Assembly (NCBI RefSeq): GCF_014205225.1
Contig: NZ_JACHNB010000001.1
Location: forward strand, 8,289,501-8,353,500
DNA: 64,000 bases
DNA from: Actinoplanes octamycinicus
GTDB taxonomy: Bacteria > Actinomycetota > Actinomycetes > Mycobacteriales > Micromonosporaceae
Direction: 5' to 3'
In this document: piece by piece, positions 44,769 to 54,700 of the stretch
Layout: each line of letters opens with the position of its first letter
Numbering within the stretch: the stretch's first letter is position 1
The notes under the pieces: model-generated
What the model was told of the DNA's origin: nothing
The model's input: the letters and a program-made list of their open reading frames with translations, nothing else
The model's database searches: none
Program-made: the position numbers and the translations under genes

Positions 44769-46301
44769 GTGACCACACCAACCCGCTTCACCCACCGCGA
44801 GATCATGGTGACGATGAGCGGCCTCGTCATCGCGATGCTGCTCGCCATGCTGGACAACATGATCGTGGCGCCCGCGCTCCCCACGATCGTCGGCGAACTC
44901 GACGGCCTGAACCATCTGGCCTGGGTCACCACCGGCTACATCCTCGCCTCGACGGTCGCCACCCCGATCTGGGGCAAGCTCGGCGACCTGCTCGGCCGGC
45001 GGATCACCTTCCTCAGCTCGATCGCGATCTTCCTGGTCGGCTCGGCGCTCTGCGGCATGTCGCAGAACATGGGCGAGCTGATCGCCTTCCGCGCGGTCCA
45101 GGGACTGGGCGCCGGCGGCCTGATGGTCGGCGTGATGGCGGTGCTCGCCGACATCGTCCCGCCCCGCGAGCGCGGCAAGTACCAGGGCGTGATGATGGCG
45201 GTCATGCCGGTCGCGATGATCGGCGGCCCGCTGGTCGGCGGCTTCATCACCGACAACCTGAACTGGCGCTGGGCGTTCTACGTCAACCTGCCGCTCGGCG
45301 TCGTCGCCCTGGCGGTCTGCTGGTTCGTGCTGGCCAAACTGCCCCGTGGCAAGGGTCAGGTGCGCATCGACTGGCTGGGCGCCGGCCTGCTCAGCGCCTG
45401 GATCACCACGCTGGTCCTGATCACCACCTGGGGCGGCAGCGAGTACGCCTGGGCCTCCCCGCAGATCCTCGGCCTGGCCGCCGTCACCGTGCTGGCCTTC
45501 GCCGCCTTCGTCCTGGTCGAGCGCCGCGCCGCCGAGCCGATCATGCCGTTGTCGGTGTTCGCCAACCGCAACTTCACCCTGGCCGGCGTGCTCAGCCTGA
45601 TCGTCGGGTTCGCGATGTTCGGCGGCATCACCCTGCTCCCCCAGTTCCAGCAGTACGTGCAGGGGTCCTCGGCCACCAACAGCGGCCTGCTGCTGATGCC
45701 GATGATGCTCTCCGCCATGGCGGTCTCCCTGATCGGCGGCCAGGTGATCACCCGCACCGGCCGCTACCGGGCGCTGCCGATCGCCGGCACCGTCCTGATG
45801 ACCGCGGGCCTGGCCCTGTTCGCCACCATGGACACCGGCACCTCGCGGTTCACCACCGGCGTGTTCATGGCGATCCTCGGCGCCGGGATGGGCTGCCTGA
45901 TGCAGACCACCATGCTGATCGCGCAGAACAGCTCGCCGGTGCACGCGATCGGCGCGGCCACCGGCGCCGCCACCTTCCTGCGCAACATGGGCGGCTCACT
46001 CGGGGTCTCGCTGCTCACCACGCTCTACACCAACCACCTGATCGACTCGCTGGGCGGCAGCGGCCAGACCGCGTCGGCGGCCGGCAGCATGACCCCGGCC
46101 ATGTTGCGCAGCCTCCCGGAGAACGTCCGGCACGCCTTTTCGGTCGCCGTCAGCGACGGGGTCAGCGCCGCCTTCACCTGGGGCGCCGCCGCGGCCGCGG
46201 CCGGCATCGTCGTCGCCCTGTTCATCCGGCACGTGCCGCTGCGCGGGTTCGCCGACGCGCCGAAGCCCGAGCCGGCCGCCGGGGAACTCCAGAACGCCTG
46301 A
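44769..46301 (+). CDS. MFS drug exporter, DHA2 (14-span) type
   Basis: A protein of 510 aa from GTG 44769. Typical DHA2/EmrB features: MLLAMLDNMIVAPALPTIVG (motif D1), GKLGDLLGRRITFL (motif A), RAVQGLGAGGLMVGVMAVLA (motif B), and GGPLVGGFITDNLNWRWAFY with VNLPLG (motif C region). About 14 membrane helices. Proton-driven efflux of toxic organics is likely; TetR at 44071 should regulate it. Confidence 0.92.
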   Translation: MTTPTRFTHREIMVTMSGLVIAMLLAMLDNMIVAPALPTIVGELDGLNHLAWVTTGYILASTVATPIWGKLGDLLGRRITFLSSIAIFLVGSALCGMSQNMGELIAFRAVQGLGAGGLMVGVMAVLADIVPPRERGKYQGVMMAVMPVAMIGGPLVGGFITDNLNWRWAFYVNLPLGVVALAVCWFVLAKLPRGKGQVRIDWLGAGLLSAWITTLVLITTWGGSEYAWASPQILGLAAVTVLAFAAFVLVERRAAEPIMPLSVFANRNFTLAGVLSLIVGFAMFGGITLLPQFQQYVQGSSATNSGLLLMPMMLSAMAVSLIGGQVITRTGRYRALPIAGTVLMTAGLALFATMDTGTSRFTTGVFMAILGAGMGCLMQTTMLIAQNSSPVHAIGAATGAATFLRNMGGSLGVSLLTTLYTNHLIDSLGGSGQTASAAGSMTPAMLRSLPENVRHAFSVAVSDGVSAAFTWGAAAAAAGIVVALFIRHVPLRGFADAPKPEPAAGELQNA

Positions 46302-46324
46302 GCCACGGCGCCCGCCCGGGCGCT

Positions 46325-46360
46325 GATCCGGGCGGCCGCGGGGTGGCGGCCGCCCGGATC
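46325..46360 (+). terminator. Terminator of MFS gene
   Basis: A 15-bp perfect stem (GATCCGGGCGGCCGC and complement) with a 6-nt loop, 24 nt past the MFS stop. Confidence 0.7.
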
Positions 46361-46428
46361 GCGGTGCTGGAATAGGCCTCGCCCCATCGCAACGGCGCGG
46401 GGCCACCGACATCACCGGGGAGATGCCG

Positions 46429-47583
46429 ATGACCGAGCCGGTTTCCGCGCCGCGCCGATTCGGGGTGGCCGACAGTTCCGGCGAACGGCACGCCGACTGG
46501 CTCGAGCTCTTCTTCGATCTGGTCTTCGTGGTCGCCGTGGCCGAACTCGCCGCCACCCTCGAGCACCATCCCACCGGGTCCGGCTTCGTGCAGTACACGC
46601 TGCTGTTCGTGCCGGTGTGGTGGGCGTGGGTCGGCTACACCTTCTACGCCGACCGGCTGCAGACCGGACCGGACGTCCCGTACCGGATCTTGATGATCGT
46701 GGCGATGCTCGCCGTGGCCGCGCTCGCGGTCGCGGTCCCGGACGCCTTCCACGGCAACGGCTCGGTGCGGTTCGCCCTCTGCTACGTCGCGGTCCGCGCG
46801 GTGTTGATCATTTTGTACGCCCGGGCGTTCCGCCTGGACCGCTCCGCCCGTCCGCTGACCGGCCGCTACCTGATCGCCTTCACCGCCGGCGCCGGCCTCT
46901 GGCTGACCTCCGCCGTGGTGCCTGCCCCCGGCCGGTACGCGCTGTGGGCCGCCGGCCTGCTGATCGAACTCGCCGTCCCGCTGCTGTCCGCACGGGCCAT
47001 CGCCCGGGTGCCGTTCCACGTCTCCCACATCCCGGAGCGTTTCGGGCTGTTCGTCATCATCGTGCTGGGCGAGGCGGTGGCGCTGGGCGCGATGAGCCTC
47101 AGCGAGGGCGGCCAGGACCCGCTGAGCCTCGCGGTCGGCGCGGTCGGCTTCCTGATCGTCGGGGCCCTGTGGTGGCTCTACTTCGACGGCGTCGACGGCT
47201 CGTCGATGCGCCACTGGTGGATCAGCGGCCAGGTGTACGTGTACGGGCACTTCGTCGTCTACACCGCCCTCACCGCGTTCGGCGTCGGCGTGCTGCTGGC
47301 CACCCACGCCGTGCACGACCACGCCGTCGACGGCAGCGCGCGATGGGCGCTGTGCGGGGGCATCGGCGCGTTCCTGCTCGCCATCGGCGTCATCCAGCTG
47401 TGCCGGCCGGGCGGCCCGCGGGACCGGCGCACCTGGGTCCGGCTCGCCGCGGGCGCGCTGTTCCTGCTGCTCCGGCCGCTGGGCGCCGGGCTGCCGCTGC
47501 TGGCGCTGGAGTTGCTGGCGCTGGCCCTGCTCACCGCGCAGATCGTCGCCGAGCACCGGCTGGCGGCCGGTCAGAAGGCGTAA
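46429..47583 (+). CDS. Low-temperature-requirement protein A (LtrA) family
   Basis: A protein of 384 aa; ATG 46429 with GGGGAG upstream. N-terminal family signature WLELFFDLVFVVAVAELAAT, then about ten to eleven membrane helices, with ERFGLFVIIVLGEAVALGAM and ALWWLYFDGVD-type block in the middle. Integral membrane protein; the biochemical role of LtrA is not established. Its 3' end overlaps the SPL-like gene by 13 nt. Confidence 0.88.
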   Translation: MTEPVSAPRRFGVADSSGERHADWLELFFDLVFVVAVAELAATLEHHPTGSGFVQYTLLFVPVWWAWVGYTFYADRLQTGPDVPYRILMIVAMLAVAALAVAVPDAFHGNGSVRFALCYVAVRAVLIILYARAFRLDRSARPLTGRYLIAFTAGAGLWLTSAVVPAPGRYALWAAGLLIELAVPLLSARAIARVPFHVSHIPERFGLFVIIVLGEAVALGAMSLSEGGQDPLSLAVGAVGFLIVGALWWLYFDGVDGSSMRHWWISGQVYVYGHFVVYTALTAFGVGVLLATHAVHDHAVDGSARWALCGGIGAFLLAIGVIQLCRPGGPRDRRTWVRLAAGALFLLLRPLGAGLPLLALELLALALLTAQIVAEHRLAAGQKA

Positions 47584-48632
47584 CGGACCCGCAGGTACGG
47601 CGTGCGCTCGGTGATCAGGTCGGTCAGCGCGGCGACGTACCGCCCCTTCTCGCCGGTGCGGTAACGCACGTTCCACGAGCCGTTCTGCGAGCGTTTCGGC
47701 TGCTGCAGCTCGGGGCGCCAGAGCAGCTCCTCGGCCTTCGGATGCCAGCCCAGGTTCACCTCGTGCAGGTCGCGGTTGTGGGTCAGGAAGATGACCTCGG
47801 CCGCGAGCTGCCGCTTCGCCGCCGGGCCGATGCCGTCGTCGAGCTGCTCCAGCAGGGCCGCCCAGTCGTCCAGCCAGCCGTCGCGGACCACGACCGGGCT
47901 GAAGTTGACGTGCACCTCGTAACCGGCCGCGACGAAGTCGTCGATCGCGGCGATCCGCTCCGCGATCGGGGAGGTCCGGATGTCCAGGATCTTGGCATCT
48001 CGCGGCGGCATCAAGGAGAACCTGATCCGGGTACGCCCACCCGGCGCCCAGTCGAGCATCTCCCGGTTCACATGCTTGGTGGCGAACGACGCCTTCGCGG
48101 TGGGCAGCCAGCGGAACAGCTCGACCAGGTCGCGGACGTTGTCGCTGATCCGGGCGTCGACACTGCAGTCCGAGTTCTCCCCGATGTCGTAGACCCAGGC
48201 GTACGGATCGCACTCGTTCGGGGTGGTCTTGGTCCCCTGCCGCCCGGCGTGCCGCTGCAGATAGCCGGCGATCTTGTCGATGTTGGCGAAGACCGTGATC
48301 GGGTTGCTGTACCCCTTGTGCCGCGGCACGTAGCAGTAGGCGCAGGCCATCGCGCACCCGTTCGCCGTCGACGGCGCGATGAAGTCGGCGGACCGTCCGT
48401 TCGGCCGGGCGGTCAGTGTCTTCTTCACGCCGAGCACGAGCGCTTCCCGCTTGATCCGCACCCACCGGTTGACGTTGGTCTCGTCCCCGTAGAGCTCCGG
48501 GATCCGGTTGTGGCTCTCCACCTCGACGAGCTGCGCGCCGGGGAAGCGGGCCAGGATCTCCTTGCCCCGCGGCAGCTCGGCGGCGGCCGGCTCAACATAG
48601 ATCCGGCGGATGTCCAGCAGGTCCCCAGTCAT
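47571..48632 (-). CDS. Spore photoproduct lyase family radical SAM protein
   Basis: A protein of 353 aa. The radical-SAM cluster motif is Cys93-x3-Cys97-x2-Cys100 in GCAMACAYCYVPRHKGYSNP; the N-terminal IYVEPAAAELPRGKEILARF and C-terminal VRYRTGEKGRYVAALTDLIT fit the SPL family. SPL repairs spore photoproduct in Bacillus; actinobacterial homologues may have other substrates. The usual SPL H-donor Cys near residue 140 is not obvious (NECDPY is a candidate). Confidence 0.87.
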   Translation of the reverse strand: MTGDLLDIRRIYVEPAAAELPRGKEILARFPGAQLVEVESHNRIPELYGDETNVNRWVRIKREALVLGVKKTLTARPNGRSADFIAPSTANGCAMACAYCYVPRHKGYSNPITVFANIDKIAGYLQRHAGRQGTKTTPNECDPYAWVYDIGENSDCSVDARISDNVRDLVELFRWLPTAKASFATKHVNREMLDWAPGGRTRIRFSLMPPRDAKILDIRTSPIAERIAAIDDFVAAGYEVHVNFSPVVVRDGWLDDWAALLEQLDDGIGPAAKRQLAAEVIFLTHNRDLHEVNLGWHPKAEELLWRPELQQPKRSQNGSWNVRYRTGEKGRYVAALTDLITERTPYLRVRYAF

Positions 48633-48716
48633 AGCCGGTCAAGGCTACCCCCTTCGCCCGGATATCCGGGGAATTGCGGGCGGCACCGTGACGTCCTTCT
48701 ATGACATGATCCGCAC

Positions 48717-49196
48717 ATGCCCGACGTGCTGATCCGACAGATGACGCAGGCCGAGTTCGACGATTGGCGCGCCGCGGCGATCAGATCGCACGCCGACGAG
48801 CAGATGGCGGCTGGCAACTGGTCACCGGACGAGGCGGAACAACTGGCGACCGAGGGCCACGACGCGCTGCTGCCCGGCGGGTTCGCCACGCCCGGCATGC
48901 TCTTCCTGGCCGCCGATGATCCGGAGGGCGACCGCGTCGGCATCCTCTGGCTCAGCGAGACGCATCCGCGGGGCATCCCGGACTGCGGTTTCCTCTACGA
49001 CATCGAGGTCGCCGAGCCCTACCGCGGGTCGGGTTACGGCCGGGCCCTGCTGACCGCCGCGGAAGACGAGCTGCGGTCCCGCGGCGTGCAGTCGCTGGGC
49101 CTCAACGTCTTCGGCGACAACACCGCGGCGGTGCGCCTCTACGAGACGTCGGGCTACCGAGTGGTGACCCAGCAGATGCTCAAATCCCTCACCTGA
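48717..49196 (+). CDS. GNAT-family N-acetyltransferase
   Basis: A protein of 159 aa. Acetyl-CoA binding motif A: DIEVAEPYRGSGYGRALLTA (R-G-S-G-Y-G), followed by LGLNVFGDNTAAVRLYETSG, motif B. N-terminus MPDVLIRQMTQAEFDDW. Acceptor substrate unknown. It stands alone between SPL-like and ATPase genes. Confidence 0.88.
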   Translation: MPDVLIRQMTQAEFDDWRAAAIRSHADEQMAAGNWSPDEAEQLATEGHDALLPGGFATPGMLFLAADDPEGDRVGILWLSETHPRGIPDCGFLYDIEVAEPYRGSGYGRALLTAAEDELRSRGVQSLGLNVFGDNTAAVRLYETSGYRVVTQQMLKSLT

Positions 49197-49217
49197 CGGG
49201 GGCGGGTGCCCGCCAAG

Positions 49218-49247
49218 GTAGATTGGTTCTACGTAGATTCCGTCTAC
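49218..49247. promoter_or_regulatory. Tandem GTAGA-N5-TCTAC operator
   Basis: Two perfect 15-bp inverted repeats, GTAGA-TTGGT-TCTAC (49218-49232) and GTAGA-TTCCG-TCTAC (49233-49247), abut without gap 30 nt before the ATPase start. Further TAGA and TCTAC elements follow (49249-49262). They are probably binding sites for a dimeric regulator, possibly the ATPase's own winged helix. Confidence 0.65.
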
Positions 49248-49276
49248 CTAGACATCCTCTACTGCTGGAGGCGGCC

Positions 49277-50716
49277 GTGTTCATCGGGCGGCGGACCGAA
49301 CTGTCTCTGCTGACAAAACGGATCGACCACATCACCCGGGCCGGGACGGGGCTTGCGGTCGCCATCCGTGGCCGCCGCCAGGTCGGCAAGTCGCGCCTGG
49401 TGCAGGAACTCTGTGACCGCTCAGGGCTGCCCTACCTGTACTTCACCGCGGTCAAAGGCGCTTCGGCCACCGAGTCGACCACTCAGTTCCTCGCGGCTCT
49501 GACCGAGTCGGATCTGCCGAACGACCACGGCTTGCTCCCCGGCACGCCACCGGCCGGCGGCTGGGGCGACATGCTGCGCCTCCTCGCGGGGACGCTGCCG
49601 GACCGGCCGAGCATCGTCGTGCTCGACGAGGTGCCGTGGCTCACCGAGCAGGACGACACCTTCGACGGACAGCTACAGGTCGTCTGGGACCGCCTGCTGT
49701 CCCGCCGCCCGGTCCTGCTGCTGCTCCTCGGCAGCGACCTGCACATGATGCAACGCCTCACCGCCTACGACCGGCCGTTCTACGGCCGCGCCGACAACCT
49801 CGTGTTGGGTCCGCTGCACCTGGCCGAAACCGCCGCCGCCACCGGGCTGGCCGGCTCCGACGCCATCGACGCCCACCTGATCACCGGTGGCCTGCCCGGC
49901 ATCCTGATGCGCTGGCCATCCGGAACTCCGGCCGACGACTACCTCCGGGACGAATGCGCTGACCCGGCGTCGCCGCTGTTCGCCGTACCCGAACAGTCCC
50001 TCGCTTCGGAATTTCCGAACCCCGACGTGGCCCGGCGCGTCCTGGAGGCCGTCGGCGGTGACGCACGCACCTTCGCCAACATCGCCGGCGCTGCCGGCAG
50101 CCGCGACGGGGCCGTCAGCTCCGGCACCCTGTCCCCACTGCTGCGGCAACTCACCGATGACAAGCAGATCCTGACCGCGGACCAGCCACTCTCGACCAGC
50201 AGCGGCAAACCCGCCCTCTACCGGGTCGCCGACAGCAACCTGCGCCTCTACCTCGCCATCCTGCGTGACGTCCACAACCTCACGCGACGCGGGCGGCCCG
50301 AAGCCGGCAACACCCTGCTCCGCAACCGCTGGACCAGCTGGCGCGGCAAAGCCGTCGAACCACTGGTCCGCGCCTCGCTGGAGCAGGCCGCTGCCAGCGG
50401 CGCCCTGCCCTGGCCGGAGGCCCATGCTGTCGGTGGGTGGTGGAACCGGCAGTTCAACCCCGAGATCGACCTCGTCGGCGCCGACCGGGGGCCGGTCGCC
50501 TCACAGATCCACTTCTGCGGATCGCTGAAATGGCTCGGGACCCCGTTCGACGCCCGCGACCTGTACGAACTCCAAGAAGGTGCCCGGCGCGTCCCCGGCT
50601 ACGACCCGGCGCACACCGGGCTGATCGTCGTCACCCGTTCCGGCGCCACCCTGCCCACCGGCGTCGTCCAGACCATCTGGGGCCCCGATGATGTCGTAGC
50701 GGCCTGGCAGGCCTGA
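49277..50716 (+). CDS. ATPase with wHTH and restriction-nuclease-like C-terminus (DUF234 type)
   Basis: A protein of 479 aa; GTG 49277 with GGAGG upstream. N-terminal FIGRRTELSLLTKRI, Walker A GRRQVGKSRL (Lys38), Walker B SIVVLDEVPWL, then a winged helix (VARRVLEAVGGDARTFANIA), and a C-terminal PD-(D/E)xK-like core: GGWWNRQFNPEIDLVG and SQIHFCGSLKW. This is the archaeal/bacterial STAND-like ATPase-DUF234 family, widespread in mobile or defence contexts but without established function. Confidence 0.85.
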   Translation: MFIGRRTELSLLTKRIDHITRAGTGLAVAIRGRRQVGKSRLVQELCDRSGLPYLYFTAVKGASATESTTQFLAALTESDLPNDHGLLPGTPPAGGWGDMLRLLAGTLPDRPSIVVLDEVPWLTEQDDTFDGQLQVVWDRLLSRRPVLLLLLGSDLHMMQRLTAYDRPFYGRADNLVLGPLHLAETAAATGLAGSDAIDAHLITGGLPGILMRWPSGTPADDYLRDECADPASPLFAVPEQSLASEFPNPDVARRVLEAVGGDARTFANIAGAAGSRDGAVSSGTLSPLLRQLTDDKQILTADQPLSTSSGKPALYRVADSNLRLYLAILRDVHNLTRRGRPEAGNTLLRNRWTSWRGKAVEPLVRASLEQAAASGALPWPEAHAVGGWWNRQFNPEIDLVGADRGPVASQIHFCGSLKWLGTPFDARDLYELQEGARRVPGYDPAHTGLIVVTRSGATLPTGVVQTIWGPDDVVAAWQA

Positions 50717-50731
50717 GGGAGCGGCGGAAAA

Positions 50732-51247
50732 ATGGACGGCGAGATGGCAGTGCGACAGTTGCGGCTGATCGCCATCGACAGGCTCGTCGGTTGCGAGGTC
50801 GGCTCCGACAAGTTGATCCGAGCCGGCGTGGACGCGCTCCTGGCCGGGGTCGCATCGCCTTCGCTGCCGATGCTGGCGGGTTTGACGCGGCGCGAGGAGC
50901 CGGAGGCGCGAAGCGTCTTCGACCGCGTCGCCGACGAACTCGGCCTGGTTCCCGAGGAGCTTCCGGCGGAGCCCACGGCCCGAACGTGGGCGCTGGTGCG
51001 ATGGTGGGCGGAGTTGATCGTCAACGGCGAGCTGACCGCCGAGGAAGGGGGCCGGCTGATCTGGCGGCACGGCCGGCCTTTTCTGGGCAGCTCCGAAGAA
51101 CTGCGGCCGCTGATGGAGAGCATCGTGCTGCATGACGACGAGATGAGTTCATGGTCGATCTGGGATGCCGAGTACGTGTCGCGTAATCGGGCGACCGCGG
51201 CCGCCGTCATCGCACAGGCGCAGGCGTTCCTGTCCGCCACCCGATGA
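50732..51247 (+). CDS. Hypothetical protein, 171 aa
   Basis: ATG 50732, 15 nt after the ATPase stop and probably co-transcribed. Soluble, helical: IAIDRLVGCEVGSDKLIRAG, RTWALVRWWAELIVNGELTA, EEGGRLIWRHGRPFLGSSEE, ending in an Ala-rich helix. Similar small helical proteins are frequent in actinobacteria; no function is assigned. Confidence 0.65.
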   Translation: MDGEMAVRQLRLIAIDRLVGCEVGSDKLIRAGVDALLAGVASPSLPMLAGLTRREEPEARSVFDRVADELGLVPEELPAEPTARTWALVRWWAELIVNGELTAEEGGRLIWRHGRPFLGSSEELRPLMESIVLHDDEMSSWSIWDAEYVSRNRATAAAVIAQAQAFLSATR

Positions 51248-51274
51248 CGGCTGCCGGACGGACGGGATGGTCGG

Positions 51275-51655
51275 GTGCCACGGCGTCGTGCTTCGCGGAT
51301 TCTGATCGTGGGCGCGGACAGGTTCGTGTGGTCCGTCGGGCACCTTCACGACCGGGTCGACGCCCCGGGCCGGCCGCCGGTCTACCTGGACTGCCGGGAC
51401 ATCCTGAAGATCCGTCGGCACCGAGCCCGGGGGCTGCTCGAAGTCGTCTTCCGGGAGAAGGCGGACGGCCCCCTGTCGAGTGGCGCGGTGCTCAGCGGTG
51501 CCGGTCGGGCGTTGAACCTGCACGAGCCCGGCACCGCGCGGGCGTTCCTGGACGAGGCGTTGCGGGGCGGCTGGCAGCCCGACCATCCGGCGCCGGTCGA
51601 GGTCGACGGATGGGTGCTGTTCGACGCCGTCCTCGGCCGTCGCCGGATGCCATGA
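51275..51655 (+). CDS. Hypothetical protein, 126 aa
   Basis: GTG 51275, 28 nt after the previous stop. Reads RILIVGADRFVWSVGHLHDR, VYLDCRDILKIRRHRARGLL, NLHEPGTARAFLDEALRGGW. An alpha/beta protein, basic, with a C-terminal ADG-type strand. Unknown. Ends at a bidirectional terminator. Confidence 0.6.
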   Translation: MPRRRASRILIVGADRFVWSVGHLHDRVDAPGRPPVYLDCRDILKIRRHRARGLLEVVFREKADGPLSSGAVLSGAGRALNLHEPGTARAFLDEALRGGWQPDHPAPVEVDGWVLFDAVLGRRRMP

Positions 51656-51658
51656 GCA

Positions 51659-51688
51659 GGCGCGCCCGGCCGGTGGGCCGGGCGCGCC
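51659..51688. terminator. Bidirectional terminator
   Basis: A 13-bp perfect stem (GGCGCGCCCGGCC and complement) with a GGTG loop, between the convergent 126-aa and glycosidase genes. Confidence 0.8.
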
Positions 51689-51700
51689 CGAGATGGTGCG

Positions 51701-54700
51701 TTACTGGCGGTGGACGCCGAACTCGTAGAGCGAGTAGCCGTACGCCGTGGCGCGGGCCGTGTTGTTCACCCGGACATAACGGGCGGAGGCGTTGATGGCC
51801 AGGTTGTCGAAGCCGCCGTTGCCGGCCGTCGTCGAGTACACCGTGGTCCAATTCGCGCCGTCGTTCGACGTCTGGACCTGGTACGACGTGGCGTACGCCG
51901 CCTCCCACGCCAGCGACACGTGGTCGAACGACTGGACCGAGCCGAGGTCGACCTGCAGCCACGCCGTGTCCACCCACTCGCTCGCCCAGCGGGTGCCGTA
52001 GTCGCCGTCGACCGCGTAGGACGGCAGCTGCGGCCCGTTGGTGCCGGTCGGCTGGTAGGTCGACGCGGTCACCGTCTTGCCGCGGGCCAGGTTGGTGCCG
52101 GGCAGGGTCGGCGGCACGACCTTGAAGGAGCGCTGCTCGATGCCGACGTTGCCCTGGCCGTCGTAGGCGTACACGTAGACCTTCCAGACGCCCAGGGTCT
52201 CCGGCGCCCGTACCGTGAACTTGCCGTCCGCGGTCTGGGTGTAGGTCAGATACCGCAGCCCCTTGTTGTTGTTGATGTGCTTGTCGCTGGCCATCAGGTT
52301 GTAGCGGATCGCGTCGCCCTGCGGGTCGGACGCGCTGACCTCGACCGTGAAGGTGCCGCCGGCCGGCACCGCCGACGGAGTGCCCACGGTCATCGCGGAG
52401 ATCTCCGGCGCGGTGTTCGGCACCGGCTGCCCGGTGTACGCCTCGCGCAGCGCCGCGTACCCGAGCCGCCGCCAGCCGCCGGTGGTGGTGTTCAGCCACA
52501 CCCCGCCGAAGTCGTTCTCCAGGCCGTAGTGGAACTCGGTGGCCCCGAGCGCGACCCCCGCGTGCCCCTTGATCGCGTTCCAGCTGTACGTGTAGCCGGC
52601 CTTTTTCTGCAGGTCGCTCGGCTCGGTCGGCACCCCGTTCGCGTCGTTGGGCACCTCCCATTCGCCGGCCGGGCCACCCTCGGTGAGGATGTACGGCTTG
52701 GTGTAGCCGCCCGCGATCCAGTCCCGCTTGACCGTGTCGATCGCCCCGTACGAGTTGACCGCGAGCAGGTCGAGCGCCGGCGAGTACTGCTTGTAGTACG
52801 TCCACGCGTGGGTGTACGCGTCCGTCGAGGTCACCGGGTGGTTCGAGTCAGCCGCGTGGATCGCCTCGGCCACCTCGTTGACGAACTTGGCGTAGCCGAC
52901 CCGGCGCGCCTCCACCTCGGCGGCGGACAGCCCGTAGTTCTGCATCTCCAGGATCACCTCGTTGCCGACGTCCCAGAGCAGCACGCCCGGCCGGCCCTTG
53001 AGCTCGTTCACCTTGGCGACGATCTCCGACTTGACCGCGTTCTTGTACGCGGTGTCGTTCACGTAGTCCGCGCCGTGGTTGAGCCAGAGCCCGACGATCA
53101 CCTTGATCCCGAACCGGGCGGCGGTGTCCAGCAGCACCGGGGTGTTGGCGTCCGGTCCCCAGATCCGGATCGTGTTCACGCCCATGTTCTTCAGGTCGCG
53201 CATGTACCCGTCCGCGGCGCCCTGCGGCGGACCGTACGTGATCCCCTTGACCGGCCAGGGAGTGCCGTTCACGGTCAGCGTCCAGTTGCCCTGGGTGCCG
53301 GTGACCTTGACGACGCTCGGCCCGGCCGGCACGGCCGGGTCGGTCATCGCGGCGGGCGTGCTGCCGGTCTGCTTGGACACGGTCACCGAGTCGACGCTGA
53401 GCACGCCGCCCGAGGTGGTGTCCGCGGTCGGCGTGGTGAAGCCGGCCACCGCGTTCGGCAGCGAGCCGCCGATCGCCAGGTCGAGCCGCAGGTAGAAGCC
53501 GTGGTGCACGGCGGCGTTCCACGCGGTCACGCCGACCTGGGACTCGCGGACCACCCAGGTCTGCTTGCCGTCGAGGTAGAACCGGATCTCCTCGTCGGTC
53601 TTGGTCCGGTCGATGACCTGGGAGTACTCGTGGTAGCCGGTCTGGCAGCCGACGCAGGACGCGAACCCGGAGGACCGCCCGGTGTACTCGGCGCACGGGC
53701 CGTCCGGGGCGGTGCCGCAGTGCAGCGTCTGGGCGAGCTGGTCCCGGCCGTTGACGTCGGTCATGATGTCGGTCTCGCCGACCGACGGCCAGTTGGTGTA
53801 GTTGCCGCGGTAGGCGGCGCCGGTGGCCCGGAAGCCCGGCCAGTACCCGGCGCCGTTGGTCACGCCCGGCTGCTTGAGCACGGCGCTGAACTTGAGCATC
53901 TCGCCCGGTTGCGGGGTGAAGTCGGTGCGCTGGGTCTCCAGCCGGCCTGAGGTCCACTTGCCGCTGCCGTCGCGGATCGCCTTGATGCTCAGCTTGCCGC
54001 TGCCGTCGAGCGCGACGTTCGCGGTGGAGTCGCTGGCGGTCTCGACCGAGCCGGTGCCCCAGTTGGCGGCGCCGCCCGGGTACTGGGTGCCGGTGCGCAG
54101 CAACCAGTTCGCGGCGCTCGGTGAGGTGCCGGCCGTACCGTCGAAGGTGTCCTGCCAGACGGTGGTGAAGTTGGGGTCCTGGGTCGGCGGGGTGGTCGGC
54201 GTGGTCGTGGTGCCGCCGCTGGTGAGGACCTTGAACTCGTAGAGCGAGTAGCCGTAGCCGCTGCCCCGGACGGTCCCGTAGAGCCGGACATACCGCCCGC
54301 TGCCGGAAACACTCAGGTTTTCCGTGCCGCCGGCTCCGGTGGTGGTGGAGTAGGCGTCGGTCCAGGTGGTCCCATCCGGACTTGTCTGGATTTTATAAGA
54401 TTTCCCGTACGCGCCCTCCCACTGCAGGACGACGCCACAGATCATCTTCGTCGCGCCCAGGTCGACGCGGATCCACTGCGGGTCGGCGAAGACGCTGGAC
54501 CAGCGGGTGCCCGCGTTGCCGTCGAAGGCCTTGTCGGCGGAGACGTCGGCGCCCTCCTGCGAGGAGGCGGTGGCCGGCTGACCCTGCGCGGCGTTGGTGG
54601 CGCACTCGCCGGTCGGGGTGCCGCCGAGCGAGCCGTAGACCTTGAACTCGTAGAGCGAGTAGCCGTAGCCGCTGCTCCGGGCAGTGCCGTAGAGCCGGAC

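Noticed and set aside
46222..48465. Open minus-strand frame of 747 codons
   Set aside because: Spans antisense of LtrA and an alternative frame of the SPL-like gene; no domain pattern.
51710..53950. Open plus-strand frame of 746 codons
   Set aside because: Antisense of the multimodular glycosidase.
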